64,000 nucleotides of DNA from Chrysogorgia sp. JL179-B06 (lineage: Eukaryota; Cnidaria; Anthozoa; Scleralcyonacea; Chrysogorgiidae), in NCBI GenBank assembly GCA_035772405.1, contig JAYKKM010000153.1, forward strand, positions 62,001 through 126,000, written 5' to 3'. Numbering within the stretch: position 1 is the stretch's first letter; every line of letters starts with the position of its first letter. Below the pieces are notes generated by a model, which saw nothing but the letters and a program-made list of their open reading frames with translations, made no database searches and was not told the origin of the DNA. Of this stretch, positions 52,600-63,412 are shown one piece after another. Both the position numbers and the translations under genes were made by a program.

Positions 52600-53465
52600 A
52601 CTGCTCCAGTACGAATAGCCACTTCGTTTTTAAAACACAAGTATACTGTCTCTGTCTGTAAAATATCTTTACACTCCATATCATAAGTTTAAAGTAGGTT
52701 AAACGAATCGGTTAGTAAACTATTGCTTACACTTACTGTTTAATACTGTACTTACGGTTCGTAATCGCTCATTTGTAATATTCAATCTAATCCGAAGACC
52801 GAACGACGCGCCAATAATATTTCATTACGCATGCGCACACGTTTTTCCGCGGTGTTACTTGAAGTACTCCGTTATTTCTGTGCCGTTATCACTGTTGTAA
52901 ATCCGCTGACCAGAATCACTCTTCAATTTGTTTCTGGCCCATAAGTACAAACACGCATACAAATTGAAATACACGCATAGAAATTCAAATACAAGCATAC
53001 AAATTCAAATTCACGCATACAAAACTAAGTGCGGACTAGCTGGGTGGCTAAGTCTTGCAATGGCTTATATGCACTGCTTATATGGTAAGGCTTCTTGAAT
53101 TTACGGAGAAACGAACTGTATACGAACGTTGGCCGAAAAGGTCGCCATTTTGTTTCGCTCACGCCGGTCGTACTGGCTTAGAAACATCATTTAATGTCGA
53201 TTAACGAAGCGTTCCAAAATTTACCTTTTAAACAACACGAAACTTCATATTTTGCTTTTGTATTGTTATGCGAGCCAATCCTTGCTCTATAGACGTCACG
53301 CTTCGTAATTTGAAATGGCGTCCAAAGCCGTCCATTGATCAACTGAATTGATAGTTTCTTACTGGAGCCGAACTGTTGTGAACTTAATATGATATGGAGT
53401 GTAAAGATTTACAGACAGTATACTTGTGTTTTAAAAACGAAGTGGCTATTCGTACTGGAGGCAAT
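52600..53465. mobile_element. Element with about 80-bp terminal inverted repeats
   Basis: CTCCAGTACGAATAGCCACT at 52600 and TGGAGTGTAAAGAT, read in inverse, occur at 53385-53462. The interior carries four copies of an 18-bp CGCATACAAATTCAAATA unit near 52950-53025. No coding recognised. Confidence 0.8.
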
Positions 53466-53930
53466 TTCAAATGATACCATATTATTTGTTGACTGACAAC
53501 ATTTTGTGTTTCAGTCGATCGTATCATGCTGTATCATGCGTATCAAATTGTAATTCTTTGCATAATTTTCTAGGTGAGATATTTCCTCATCTCCACTAGT
53601 GCGGATATCGATGGCGTCATGTTGCGCATTATTTCACAGAAAATAAGAAAAAAATTATTTTAAATTAATCTTTGCTAAAATGTGACTGTTTTTGAAGTTA
53701 ATGTTCTTTGTATGGATATTAAGATTATTTTGGTGTTTGTACTTTTTGTAACAGAAAGTCACGTGATGAGTTACGAGCAAAATTCATCGACGAAAATAGC
53801 GCATTAAAAAACGTGCTCTGCCGGGTAGGAAAATCACTCTCCTGCAATTATCTTTCCATACAGACAGCAAGTTATAAGGTCGTTCTTCAATATCCTAACT
53901 TGAATATTGTGTGTTCTTCAACATCCTAAC
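53466..53930. other. Spacer, no gene recognised
   Basis: ATCGTATCATGCTGTATCATGCG near 53520 is a small direct repeat. Otherwise unremarkable. Confidence 0.4.
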
Positions 53931-53999
53931 ATGACCCATCGAAACTTGAACCGCCTCGCTCGTGCCTTATCGGGCCATTCTGGTTATATTTGGATAGTC

Positions 54000-54221
54000 A
54001 TGGCGGACAGCAGCGAAGAAGAGATTCAGAAACTCGAAGATTTCATGCGTAGCAGTGATAGTGATGTTGACATAGTCGAAGCAATTATAGAAAACCCGTC
54101 CACTTTTGAAACCGCATTTAAAGGCAGAAATACAAACCATAATTTCTTTAAATATAATGTCGAAGGTTTATATTGTGTGTACTTGTTGATAGTTATCAAA
54201 TTAAATGGGGTTTTAAAATAG
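54000..54221 (+). CDS. Unassigned acidic N-terminal frame
   Basis: ATG at 54000 opens MADSSEEEIQKLEDFMRSSD, then VDIVEAIIENPSTFETAFKG and RNTNHNFF. Acidic and helical, as in first exons of many transposon and host nuclear proteins; compare the acidic MADSDAREE start at 40728. The frame ends at 54221; no clear donor was found. Family unknown. Confidence 0.35.
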   Translation: MADSSEEEIQKLEDFMRSSDSDVDIVEAIIENPSTFETAFKGRNTNHNFFKYNVEGLYCVYLLIVIKLNGVLK

Positions 54222-54548
54222 AACGAATTAAGCAATTGTATATGATAAACTTTCCGTAATTTGACCCTTTACTAACTGTCAACAGATACAAATATCGCTA
54301 AAAGTGGACGGGTATTCTACGATTTAGCGCAATGCAATGTAGACCAGCCCATTGTAAACCAACGTGTTTTGAACCCAATGTATACAATTAAAACAAGATA
54401 TAAGTGACATTTGCGTCTCAAATACCACATTTTATATACTAATAAAGGTTGTGTTTTGCATTTGTTTTTGTTTGTTTATATCATATGTATGTACTGCCGT
54501 ATATAACTGAATATGTTTTTTATTAGACATGCTACATGAACATGCTAC

Positions 54549-54590
54549 ACGAAGATGTTGTGATGTATACAACGAAACGTTAGATCGTAT
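54549..54590 (+). ncRNA. Degenerate hammerhead-like remnant
   Basis: GAAGA, stem-loop II GTTGT...ACAAC (54557-54573), GAAAC and GTTAGATC are in hammerhead order, but the core reads ACGAAGA rather than CTGANGA and stem I does not pair. A decayed PLE-type motif. Confidence 0.35.
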
Positions 54591-54599
54591 TAAATTTTT

Positions 54600-55230
54600 A
54601 TTATCCCTTTTCTACGTGTTAATCAATGTATTTTAAATGTGTATTTAATAGCAAATTACCACTTGTCAATTCTTTTTAACAAGAAATGGGCCGTAGTTTT
54701 TCAATATTGTAGCGCTTTGGTGGTAAAAAGGAGAGTTGTTTTAACTGTTTACTGCCCAACAGATTCCTCGACAAACTGCTTTTCAATACGCCTATAAATA
54801 CGATCGTCAAATGCTTCGCCATCTTGAATCATTAGTTGGCAGGCGTTTATTCTCTCTTCGCCCGCAATTTTTCCCGCCTGCGCCCCTCCCGGGCATTTTA
54901 GATCAAAATTTGCGGGCTAGCCTACGTGCGATGCCTGATTTTTCTTTGCATTAGTTCCTAGTCTTCCAAAGGAAGTAAGGAAGACTGGGACTGGAAGACT
55001 GGGACTGCGCGCAGGCTACACGCTGATGCGCTCTGATATAAAGCGAAATGGTCCAAAATATGAAATTTTATCAAAATCACCGCTCAGAATGCAGGAAATG
55101 CCATTTACGGGAATCTATATTTCAAAATTTTCCGGGAAGCATGCCTCCGGACCCCTGTAGAAAGCTATTAGTTAGCATGACCTCCCATTTTCGACCAGCT
55201 TCGCCACTGCCCTGGTCGATGAACAAACGC
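54600..55230. other. Spacer, no gene recognised
   Basis: AAGACTGGGACTG is tandemly repeated near 54985-55005 and GCGCAGGCTACA resembles the end of the MITE at 47395. No coding. Confidence 0.4.
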
Positions 55231-55235
55231 GGTTA

Positions 55236-55397
55236 AATGCAAGAAGTTTGAAGAGTCTACACAAAATCACAGGCACTGATGGGCAGACGGAACTCGTATG
55301 CAATCTACATCGTTTTCAGGACTTTGTATACTCTGAGGACTCGGATATCGTGTGCGTTTACGAAACATGGCTCAACGACAGCTTAGATAGTTGTTAG
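55236..55397 (+). mobile_element. LINE ORF2 start: endonuclease N terminus
   Basis: Reads NARSLKSLHKITGTDGQTEL, then FQDFVYSEDSDIVCVYETWL and NDSLDSC with a stop. NARS and ETWL are landmark motifs of the apurinic endonuclease of CR1/Jockey-like LINEs. The rest of the endonuclease and the RT up to motif C are deleted; 55519-56215 is the other end of the same copy. Confidence 0.8.
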
Positions 55398-55518
55398 AAA
55401 TGCAAAAACAAACAAGAACAAATTATAGACTCAGACAAACATGACTACTGACGTCATTTCTGCGCTACGCTATTCCGGAGCCGCTAGATATTGATACTTG
55501 TATCAGTATGTATGTATG

Positions 55519-56215
55519 TATGCGGATGATTGCGAGGTCGTTAAAGTCGGATACACAAGCAATATGTAAGAAGTGCTAAACGCCACAAAAACCTGGGCTG
55601 ACAGGAATAAAATTGTCCTGAACGCTAAGAAAACGAAGAACATGTGCATATGTTTTAGGGAATGCATATCTGAGCCCGATATGCTTAAAATTGGAGATGA
55701 GGAAATTGAAAGAGTTGAATCCTTTAATATGTTACGCGTGTGGCACCAGAACGATTTGAAATGGAACAATTTGAAATGGAACAAGCATGTCAATGAAATT
55801 ACCAAGAAAGCTTGTAAACGTCTATACTGTCTGAGAGAATGCCGCAGAGCAAATCTCCCGGCAGAAATCGGTACACTTTGCTGTCAGACCAAAATCCGAC
55901 CACTATTAGAATACGCCACACCAATCTGGGGTGGCATCCCAAAATACTTATCAGATGAGTTAGAAAATATCCAGGAGAGAAGTTTGCGAATACTTGGATT
56001 TCCAAAAAACACGCTTCCCTCTCTGAAGGAAAGAAGAGATCTATTATTAAGAAGGATAACTCTAACCCAATAAATAAATATATTCCATTGTCTTCGGATC
56101 ACAACTACAGCCTAAGATCCTGTTTACAGCACACATCAACTATCTCTCGCACTGAAAGTCACTGCAAAAAATCATTTCTACCAAGAGAAATCTCATTGCT
56201 CTCTAACCCTAATTT
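55519..56215 (+). mobile_element. LINE ORF2 3' part from YADD box
   Basis: YADDCEVVKVG (55519-) holds the RT motif C, followed by one in-frame stop, then KTWADRNKIVLNAKKTKNMC, CQTKIRPLLEYATPIWGG, LENIQERSLRILG, and after a stop NYSLRSCLQHTSTI and KKSFLPREISLLSNPNF with the terminal stop at about 56218. Inactive. A 5' UTR cannot be seen. Confidence 0.85.
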
Positions 56216-56339
56216 TTAAACTGTAGTTCTATACTAGTTTAGCTCTAACTAATAATATTGTATATATAGTTTAGATTAATATTTCTTAATGCAAATCCAT
56301 TGTATTTCTAAAGCTTAAGATGGATCAACATTTGTATTA

Positions 56340-57030
56340 TCCCTTTATGCCACTCGATGTTTGCATATAAGTGGATTTTGCATATAAGCGAATTCGTTCC
56401 CAGGACGCATATCTAGCAAAATCATTAGCATAATACAAAACTGATCAAAACTAACCAAAGCCGCAGTTTCTACTTAGTGACATGCAACAATATATACATT
56501 TTAAGAAAGGATAGCAAATAGTAAATAATTTCAGCAGTTTCTGTCTGAGACTGTGAGGGAACCCACTTTAATAAAAGTTCATTCATTCATTCAAATGATT
56601 TGATAACATCAAGCTATTGATATACAATATGGCTATGTGCACACTGTTTAAGAAATGCGATTTCACGAAAAGAAAGGCCCAAATTAACAAAACAATAGAA
56701 CAAAAGGAGTTGTCAACCATGTGATGCTAATTTTGACAAGCGCTGTTGTTTACGAGACGACTCAACGTCAAAGAATGTGAAACATTGAAAACTCTACGAA
56801 GAAGCGCGGACTTAGAGCTAAATATTGAAAATTGTTCTTTGCATATATAAGCGACTTTGAGCCAAAATGTCCAATTTTTCTTTTGCATATAACCGACTTT
56901 TGCATGTAAGCGATTTGCATATAGCGGATTAAAAAACGAATTTTCTTAACGTTTGGTTTTGGATTTCCAAAATCTTGGCATATAAGCGACTTTTGCATAT
57001 AAGCGACTTGCGTATATAAGCTGCGGCGAC
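56340..57030. repeat. Cluster of TTTGCATATAAGCGACTT-type words
   Basis: GCATATAAGCGA-like words occur at about 56357, 56377, 56843, 56875, 56898, 56913, 56979, 56995 and 57010, in direct and slightly varied form. The paired outer clusters suggest the subterminal repeats of a DNA transposon. The centre (56400-56830) has no coding. Confidence 0.65.
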
Positions 57031-57206
57031 TGCAAGTCAAAAGCAACTGGTTTGGACAAAATATCATGCAGGTTACTTAGAGAGTGCCCTGATTTAATCG
57101 CTTAATCCCTAAGTCTCATTTTTAACCGTTCTATTATCACAGGCATATTCCAGGCTCTTTCTACCAACAAGGTATTTTTAAACATTATATTCTTTATTGT
57201 TTTTCA

Positions 57207-57540
57207 TAGGTTGAAGCTATAGAAGAAGAAACGGCTATCTGACTGTACGTTTCTTCGGATCCAATGATACGTAAGGAATGCATGCGCGAACATTTAGTTT
57301 AGGGATGGACCATTAGAAAAGTGGGGAGGGGGATTTCCGAAACGCAATAAAAAATGTTATACACCTTTTATCTTTCAACAGCCGTGCTCTCCCACCTCGA
57401 AAGCTACGAACGTGGCAGAATCGGAATCAGTACCAACCATCAAAAAATGCGTACATCTCTACAATTTGGGAATCCATGAAATTGAAAATGAATATTTACA
57501 AAGACAACAAGAAAAGCGACAGAGACCCAGAAACGCAAGT
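57207..57540 (+). CDS. Plus-strand gene, tentative upstream exons
   Basis: After TTTTTCATAG at 57209 a short frame reads VEAIEEETAI. After ATCTTTCAACAG at 57381 a longer frame reads PCSPTSKATNVAESESVPTI, KKCVHLYNLGIHEIENEYLQ and RQQEKRQRPRNA. Both have good acceptors. The end phase of the second does not join cleanly to the exon at 57705, so the exact boundaries are uncertain. Confidence 0.4.
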
Positions 57541-57704
57541 GCGTGTGATTTATAAATCATCAATTTAAAGAGATTTGCACAAACTATAGTTCTAGTCTTC
57601 TTCTGGTTGTAGTCCTTCTTTCCGAAACAAGAACTGTAACTCATAAATATTATATTCTCTTTGACCTTGAAATTTTCGTTTGAAATGTTCGCTGCTTGAT
57701 TTAG

Positions 57705-57985
57705 GATGTCGACGAGGAGACACCGGCAGACAGCCAATCATTGTCTCCAGATCATCCAAACGAATCCCCTCCTGTCATGGCAGGAGACAGTCCTGCATTG
57801 TTTAATCCCAACCAAACCCCTCCTGCTGTTGTAGTCCAAGTGATTGGAAACCCCCTGAATACGTCCTGTATGGCGTCCACGTCCAGAGACAGAAGAGGGT
57901 TCACGCCGCCAGGCAACTCTTCGTCCTTAAGTATATGGCGTCCACGTCCAGAGGGTTCACGCCGCCAGACAACTCTTCGAAAGGT
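57705..57985 (+). CDS. Plus-strand gene, Pro/Ser-rich exon (copy 1 of repeated exon)
   Basis: Acceptor TGCTTGATTTAG at 57704, donor GTTAGTAAAA at 57986. It reads DVDEETPADSQSLSPDHPNE, PPAVVVQVIGNPLNTSCMAS, RRGFTPPGNSSS and, in this copy only, a near-duplicate of its own last part (GGCGTCCACGTCCAGAG occurs twice). The protein is low-complexity and probably disordered; the family is not recognised. Confidence 0.55.
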
Positions 57986-58048
57986 TAGTAAAACACTGGG
58001 TTAGTAAAAGTTAGTACTAGTAGAATATCTCTATATCTCTATATCCCC

Positions 58049-58290
58049 TTCTGCTGTTGTAGTCCAAGTGATTGGAAACCCCCTGAATACGTTCTGTATG
58101 GCGTCCAGAGACAGAGGGTTCACGTCGCCAGGCAACTCTTCGAAAGGTTAGTAAAACTCTAATATCTCTATATCTCTATATCCCCTCCTGCTGTTGTAAT
58201 CCAAGTGATTGGAAACCCCCTGAATACGTCCTGTATATGGCGTCCAGAGACAGAGGGTTCACGTCGCCAGGCAACTCTTCGAAAGGTTAG
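58049..58290 (+). CDS. Two further tandem copies of the repeated exon
   Basis: CCTTCTGCTGTTGTAGTCCA to CTCTTCGAAAG|GTTAGTAAAA occurs at about 58046-58145, and CCTCCTGCTGTTGTAATCCA to the same donor at 58185-58285. Each lacks the first third of the exon at 57705 and has no obvious acceptor of its own (preceded by CTCTATATCTCTATATCC). They may be alternative or pseudo-exons. Confidence 0.5.
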
Positions 58291-58380
58291 TAAAACAGTG
58301 AGTTAGTAAAAGTTATCTCTAATTTTGAACAAGGAGCCCTATGTATGTTCGTTATTTAACTCTCTTTTTTTCTATTTCAA

Positions 58381-58510
58381 GCCGCTTGGCTTGTTGACCT
58401 TGAGAAACTGATACGACCCAGGAGTAGAAAGAACAAAAATCGTGACCTGAGTGATGGAACATTTAAAGCATCGATGACCACAAGTTGGAAAAATTTTTCA
58501 AAGAGTATGT
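58381..58510 (+). CDS. Plus-strand gene, terminal exon
   Basis: Acceptor TTTTTTTCTATTTCAAG at 58380. Entering with the phase left by the GAAAG donors, it reads AWLVDLEKLIRPRSRKNKNR, DLSDGTFKASMTTSW and KNFSKSM with TGA at about 58508. The frame join supports the link to the repeated exon. The stop lies 40 bp before the satellite. Confidence 0.5.
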
Positions 58511-58544
58511 GATACTAACTTTTACGGTGGCCCACAACTGTCAC

Positions 58545-59415
58545 GGCAATGCGAAATTCGCCACGGCAAAACCAAATTCGCCACGTCTATACCAGATTCG
58601 CCACGGCAATACCAAATTCGCCACGTCAATACCAAATTCGCCACGTCAATACCAAATTCGCCACGGCAAAACCAAATTCGCCACGTCAATACCAAATTCG
58701 CCACGGCAATACCAAATTCGCCACGGCAAAACCAAATTCGCCACGTCAATACCAAATTCGCCACGTCAATACCAAATTCGCCACGTCAATACCAAATTCG
58801 CCACGTCAATACCAAATTCGCCACGTCAATACCAAATTCACCACGGCAAAACCAAATTCACCACGGCAAAACCAAATTCGCCACGTCAATACCAAATTCG
58901 CCACGGCAATACCAAATTCGCCACGTCAATACCAAATTCACCACGGCAAAACCAAATTCGCCACGTCAATACCAAATTCGCCACGTCAATACCAAATTCA
59001 CCACGGCAAAACCAAATTCGCCACGTCAATACCAAATTCGCTACGGCAATACCAAATTCACCACGGCAAAACCAAATTCGCCACGTCAATACCAAATTCG
59101 CCACGTCAATACCAAATTCACCACGGCAAAACCAAATTCGCCACGTCAATACCAAATTCGCCACGTCAATACCAAATTCACCACGGCAAAACCAAATTCG
59201 CCACGTCAATACCAAATTCGCTACGGCAATACCAAATTCACCACGGCAAAACCAAATTCGCCACGTCAATACCAAATTCGCCACGTCAATACCAAATTCG
59301 CCACGGCAAAACCAAATTCGCCACGTCAATACCAAATTCGCCACGGCAATACCAAATTCGCAACGGCAATACCAAATTCACCACGGCAATACCAAATTCG
59401 CCACGTCAATACCAA
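58545..59415. repeat. 20-bp satellite, about 43 copies, with 60/180-bp higher-order structure
   Basis: Unit CCACG(T/G)CAA(T/A)ACCAAATTC(G/A). Three variants dominate: gtcaat, ggcaat and ggcaaa. From 58921 they settle into a 60-bp triplet and then an exact 180-bp block: 58921-59100 equals 59101-59280. Since no unit contains a stop in several frames, long open frames cross it on both strands; none is a gene. Confidence 0.97.
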
Positions 59416-60640
59416 TAGTCTGGTAGCAGAGGCCGGTTTGGTTCAACCCACTGATTAGAAAAGGTTTGACACTGGATATTGGTAGAACTTGACTCCCTGA
59501 ATAATGCCTGCAGGGTAGGTAGAATTACCTACAAAAAAAAAAGTTAAAATTAAAGTCGAATTGTGGTATAGGTTTCGAGTTAAGGGATGTTTTTTATTCT
59601 ACCAAAAAAAGCACAGGCACCCGAGTCTGATTTTTATCAAATCAATTTATTTTCTTTTTATCAAATAAAAAAACATTATGTGATAAAGATTCGCTCAAAA
59701 TTCATCGTTGAATTTCATGGGTTAGAAAACGCTGATTTTCCAAATTCGGACCTACAATGATGTTTATATCCTTTTCATTGCAGTTCATGGCCGGGAGGTC
59801 CAATTCCATGTTGTGGCAATGAATTTACGGAACCTCGATCTTTCCAATGGCACGTCCAATCAAAACACGTAAGTGTGAAAGCAAACAAGCAATTAAGCAG
59901 GCAAGCAAGTGGGTAGAATACAATTACAAAACTTCGGATTTTATTTTGAAGAAAACCCAAAAGAGGTATACAGCCATGGCCATAACTTTGTCCCCTGGAA
60001 AGGCTTACATAATTTTGCTCACATACTATATAATCTTGCTTGCTTTCGAACAATGATAATTCGTCGGGATCTGTGACCAAGTTTTTATTTTTAGATTAAC
60101 TGGAGAAAGTTTCGTCTGGGATAAAGTGAAAAAGAACTGCAACAAAAACTCCAACTGCATGGTTGACTTGCGGCATGAGAATCCGCACAGATGAAAAAGG
60201 TGAAAAACGTACAAAATTTGTGCGTTTCTGTAACATAAAATTACTAGCCGGCAATAGTGAATATAATTGAGCAATTATGCCTAATCCCAATAAAATTTAT
60301 TGGCAAAGTTGTCATCAATCTCGCTATATTCGCTGTGGGTGTTGGTGAAATTAGCCTTCTGGTTTTAATTTAATTACTAATCCTGTCGTCATGTGTTTTC
60401 GTGCCCAGTCCTTCGACGGAGCTATCTATGGGCAACGTTCTCGATTTTTTGGGTGAGTGCGCACCATTTGCAAATATTACGCAATACGCAGTGTGCGCAT
60501 GATCGGCTAGCCACCCAATTATAGCGCGTATGTAACAGCCTTTTTGGAATCGTGTGTCCTCAAGCACAATTAAGACAGCGAAGAATCTCCTTATCAAGTG
60601 CACGTTCTCGGAACGAGATTGTAATTTAAATTTTACAAAA
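59416..60640. other. Spacer, no gene recognised
   Basis: Small open frames without domains. AAGCAAGCAAT-type words occur near 59880. Nothing else seen. Confidence 0.4.
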
Positions 60641-60644
60641 CTAC

Positions 60645-61260
60645 GTAAATTTATGACACAATTTTCCAATGTTGCGCAATGATAGTTGATATGGCTTTCC
60701 AACGAGTGGCAAACGTGATTCGAATTCACAAACAAATTCTACATAACACGTATATTTATGTAGCCTGCGGAGGACAGCCGCTATTACTTGCAACGAGCCC
60801 GCGCGCCCCTCGCAGTAATAACGTCTGCGTCTCGAGTGCACAAATTCCATACTCATGACGTGCCAATGCCCAGAATCTGGGCATCGCTTATGATTGGTTA
60901 TTCTCCGCATATTTAATTACGGCTCAGCTCATGTTTCTGTCTTAAATCCCAACGTGAAAAAAAAGAGAAAAAAAGAGAAAAAATCAAGAGCCGAGCCGTA
61001 ATCAGTAGGTAATATTTATGGTACACATTTCCAATGTTGCGCAATGATATTTAACATAGTTGATAAGGCATTTCCAACGGGTGTCAAAGTGCTCTAATTC
61101 ACAAATAAATTCTACATAATACGTATATTTATGGTACATTTTCCCAAAGCGCCTTTGTCGCCCGTTGGAAATGCCATATCAGCTATGTTAAATCTCGTTG
61201 CTCAACACTGGAAAATTCGTGACCTTTGACACCAATTGGAAATGCCATATCAACTGAGAG
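60645..61260. repeat. Direct and inverted repeat cluster around ATTTCCAATGTTGCGCAATG
   Basis: TTTTCCAATGTTGCGCAATG to TTCTACATAA(C/T)ACGTATATTTATG occurs at 60660-60760 and 61027-61133. Inverse pieces (CGTTGGAAATGCCATATCA, TTGGAAATGCCATATCAAC) follow at 61163 and 61237. TE relic, family unknown. Between them an A-rich tract (GAAAAAAAGAG) lies near 60960. Confidence 0.75.
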
Positions 61261-61955
61261 GTTCCCGCAGCTTACAGACGGTGAAGTCGACTTTCTGTGC
61301 GACAAATCGTCCAACAAAAACACGGTGAAAACTACGAAAACCTGGACCAATGCTGCAACACATACAAGACTACAAGTCCTTCGCACAGCTAAAGCCCTGC
61401 ACAGACGAGCAAGTTTTCCTTGACAAGTTTTCCTTGGCAAGTTTTATTTGCTCGTGTGTTACAACAAAAAATGACAAGTTTTCTTTGACAAGGGGCCTTA
61501 TATTTTCTTAATTGCGTTTCAATTCTTTTAAAGCAGCCCTGGCCTTATTTCTCTGGCAAACGATTCATTTGTTGATATAAATGAGACAACAAACTCTAGA
61601 GTCTAGATTCTAGAACTTGTTAATTGTTTGCTCGGAGCCATATGCACTGAAAAATAGTTCTTTAAAACTGTTTTCGATAAAAAACATTTATATATACAAA
61701 CGGCTCAAATTTATTTGTCTGGCCAAATGACTGGAAAGTTTTCGCTGATGATCAAAATCTTTCATATATCACGTAATTGGTAAATATTATCCCACTGTCA
61801 TCTGACTATCATGATATCAAGGACCAAGTATATATGTCAAGGCAAGGTTCGAATATATTTTTTAATACGACAATAGCCATATTAAAAGGAGAAAAAAAAC
61901 ATGCCATATTTGGGCAGAAAACATTAGCTAAAACCGGTTTTATCCTGTCGAGAAG
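61261..61955. other. Spacer, no gene recognised
   Basis: GACAAGTTTTCCTTG(A/G)CAAG is tandemly repeated near 61420-61495. No coding. Confidence 0.4.
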
Positions 61956-62095
61956 ACCTTATCCACCCCACTATCCAGGCTTCGTACAACGACTTTTTAT
62001 CCGGTGGATAACTATCAACGGAGTTATCCGGTCGATAGGACTTATCCGGTGGATAACTTATCCAGGCTTCGTACAACCGGGCCCAGAACAGTTAT
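61956..62095. repeat. MITE-like unit with TTATCCGGTGGATAA dyads
   Basis: TATCCAGGCTTCGTACAAC occurs at 61973 and 62060; TTATCCGGTGGATAACT occurs twice between. Related in sequence to the elements at 3958-4102. Confidence 0.65.
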
Positions 62096-62216
62096 TCGTT
62101 ACACATTATGATTATTATAGTGATTATAACTTGATTTTATTCTTAATATCAACATTATTTACATTTTTATTCTTAATATCAACATTATTTACATACAATA
62201 AAGCCAGATTGTGGAG

Positions 62217-62484
62217 TCCTTAAAGGGGCAGTGTCACCGCACGCGCAATAAAACATTGTCTGGAAACACATCAAAAGCTATTGTTGTACGTCTTTCACGG
62301 TCACTGGACACATTGTGTTTTCTGCATAATGCAGCAGTCATCCAATAGCGCCGTTAGGATTTAGTATTGTTTGAATATTAATGATCATTTTGGATTAACG
62401 AACTTGAAAATATACAGGCTGTAGTTTTTCAAGTTTCACATGCGCAGAAAAAATGCGCGTGCGGTGACACTGCCCCTCTAAAAG
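62217..62484. mobile_element. MITE with TTAAAGGGGCAGTGTCACCG ends
   Basis: CTTAAAGGGGCAGTGTCACC at 62219 is inverted as GGTGACACTGCCCCTCTAAA at 62463-62482; CGCACGCGC pairs with GCGCGTGCG. TTAA-like borders. No coding. Confidence 0.85.
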
Positions 62485-63247
62485 AAACATCTTATAATTA
62501 TGTATCAATAGCACAGAATAACATGCAGCCAACTGCCATAACGTTTGGATGATGGAAATGCGCACTCTCGTGCTAGAACCCTCATTGACACTCACAAGAG
62601 TCCAGTTGATTTGCATAGTTTTGAAAAGACCGAAAAGACAAATACATCTTCCACTATGTTGCAAGTGCGTTTTATCGAAACGAAGATGTTGAACACAACT
62701 ATTTGCTCACGACTTTAATAATCAGCTACTACCGACTCGGTCTGCGAGACCACCAGTTGCGAATTTATTGTCGATCCGAGCTTTGAGCAGTTCGTGCATT
62801 TCTCATCAATTTAGTTTCTCATATGTAAGATAATTAAGTAATTAAATAATTGTATTAAATTGATCGTCGTGGTTTCAGGCATGTTTGCAAGAGGAAAATA
62901 ATATCGCCCAAATCATAGTGGCACAGTCAATTAAGGAATATATAATGAATAGGGCTACCATGAAAAAAGGACCTTTAGTGACGCCATCATTTTTCCGCTG
63001 CTCTTTCTTGAGCACCCGCAGTCCAGTTATACTATAGAGGTCAGTGCTCCGGGGGGAACTTGCCAGGATGGCGTCAGCGATGGCGTACTTTCACGCATGC
63101 GCATGAAAAAATAGGACAAAAAAGAGGAGAGTTGGACTTCTGGTTGGACTATGCCCCGAGGAGGTTGCTTGTGACTCTGAGACTTCTATATATATATATA
63201 TCAAGATAATTTTTAGAGGAAGGATCTAAAACAACAACAAGAAATGA
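62485..63247. other. Spacer, no gene recognised
   Basis: A (TA)n run lies near 63187. No coding or repeat ends recognised. Confidence 0.4.
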
Positions 63248-63412
63248 ATTATTAAAGTGCTACTATAATGAAATTTCACTCCTACTATTTATTTTAAAGT
63301 TACGGTATCAGAAAGTTTCATGTCCGTATTCAATAGCTTTGGCATTGACATTTCTTTCTTCCCATAACTGACAAGCTTTCTTCCCAAAAAGTAGGAGTGA
63401 AATTTCATCATC
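63248..63412. mobile_element. MITE with ATGAAATTTCACTCCTACT ends
   Basis: AATGAAATTTCACTCCTACT at 63269 is inverted as AGTAGGAGTGAAATTTCAT at 63391-63409. The interior has GAAAGTTTCATGTCC. No coding. Confidence 0.8.

Noticed and set aside
51534..52684. Frames of 98 and 116 residues on the minus strand
   Set aside because: They fall in the two arms of an inverted-repeat element and are shadows of each other.
58545..59415. CRISPR array
   Set aside because: Contiguous 20-bp units with no spacers, in a eukaryotic context.
58485..59426. Long open frames of 313, 289 and 152 residues on both strands
   Set aside because: They are read-through of a 20-bp satellite whose unit lacks stops; several frames and both strands are open at once.
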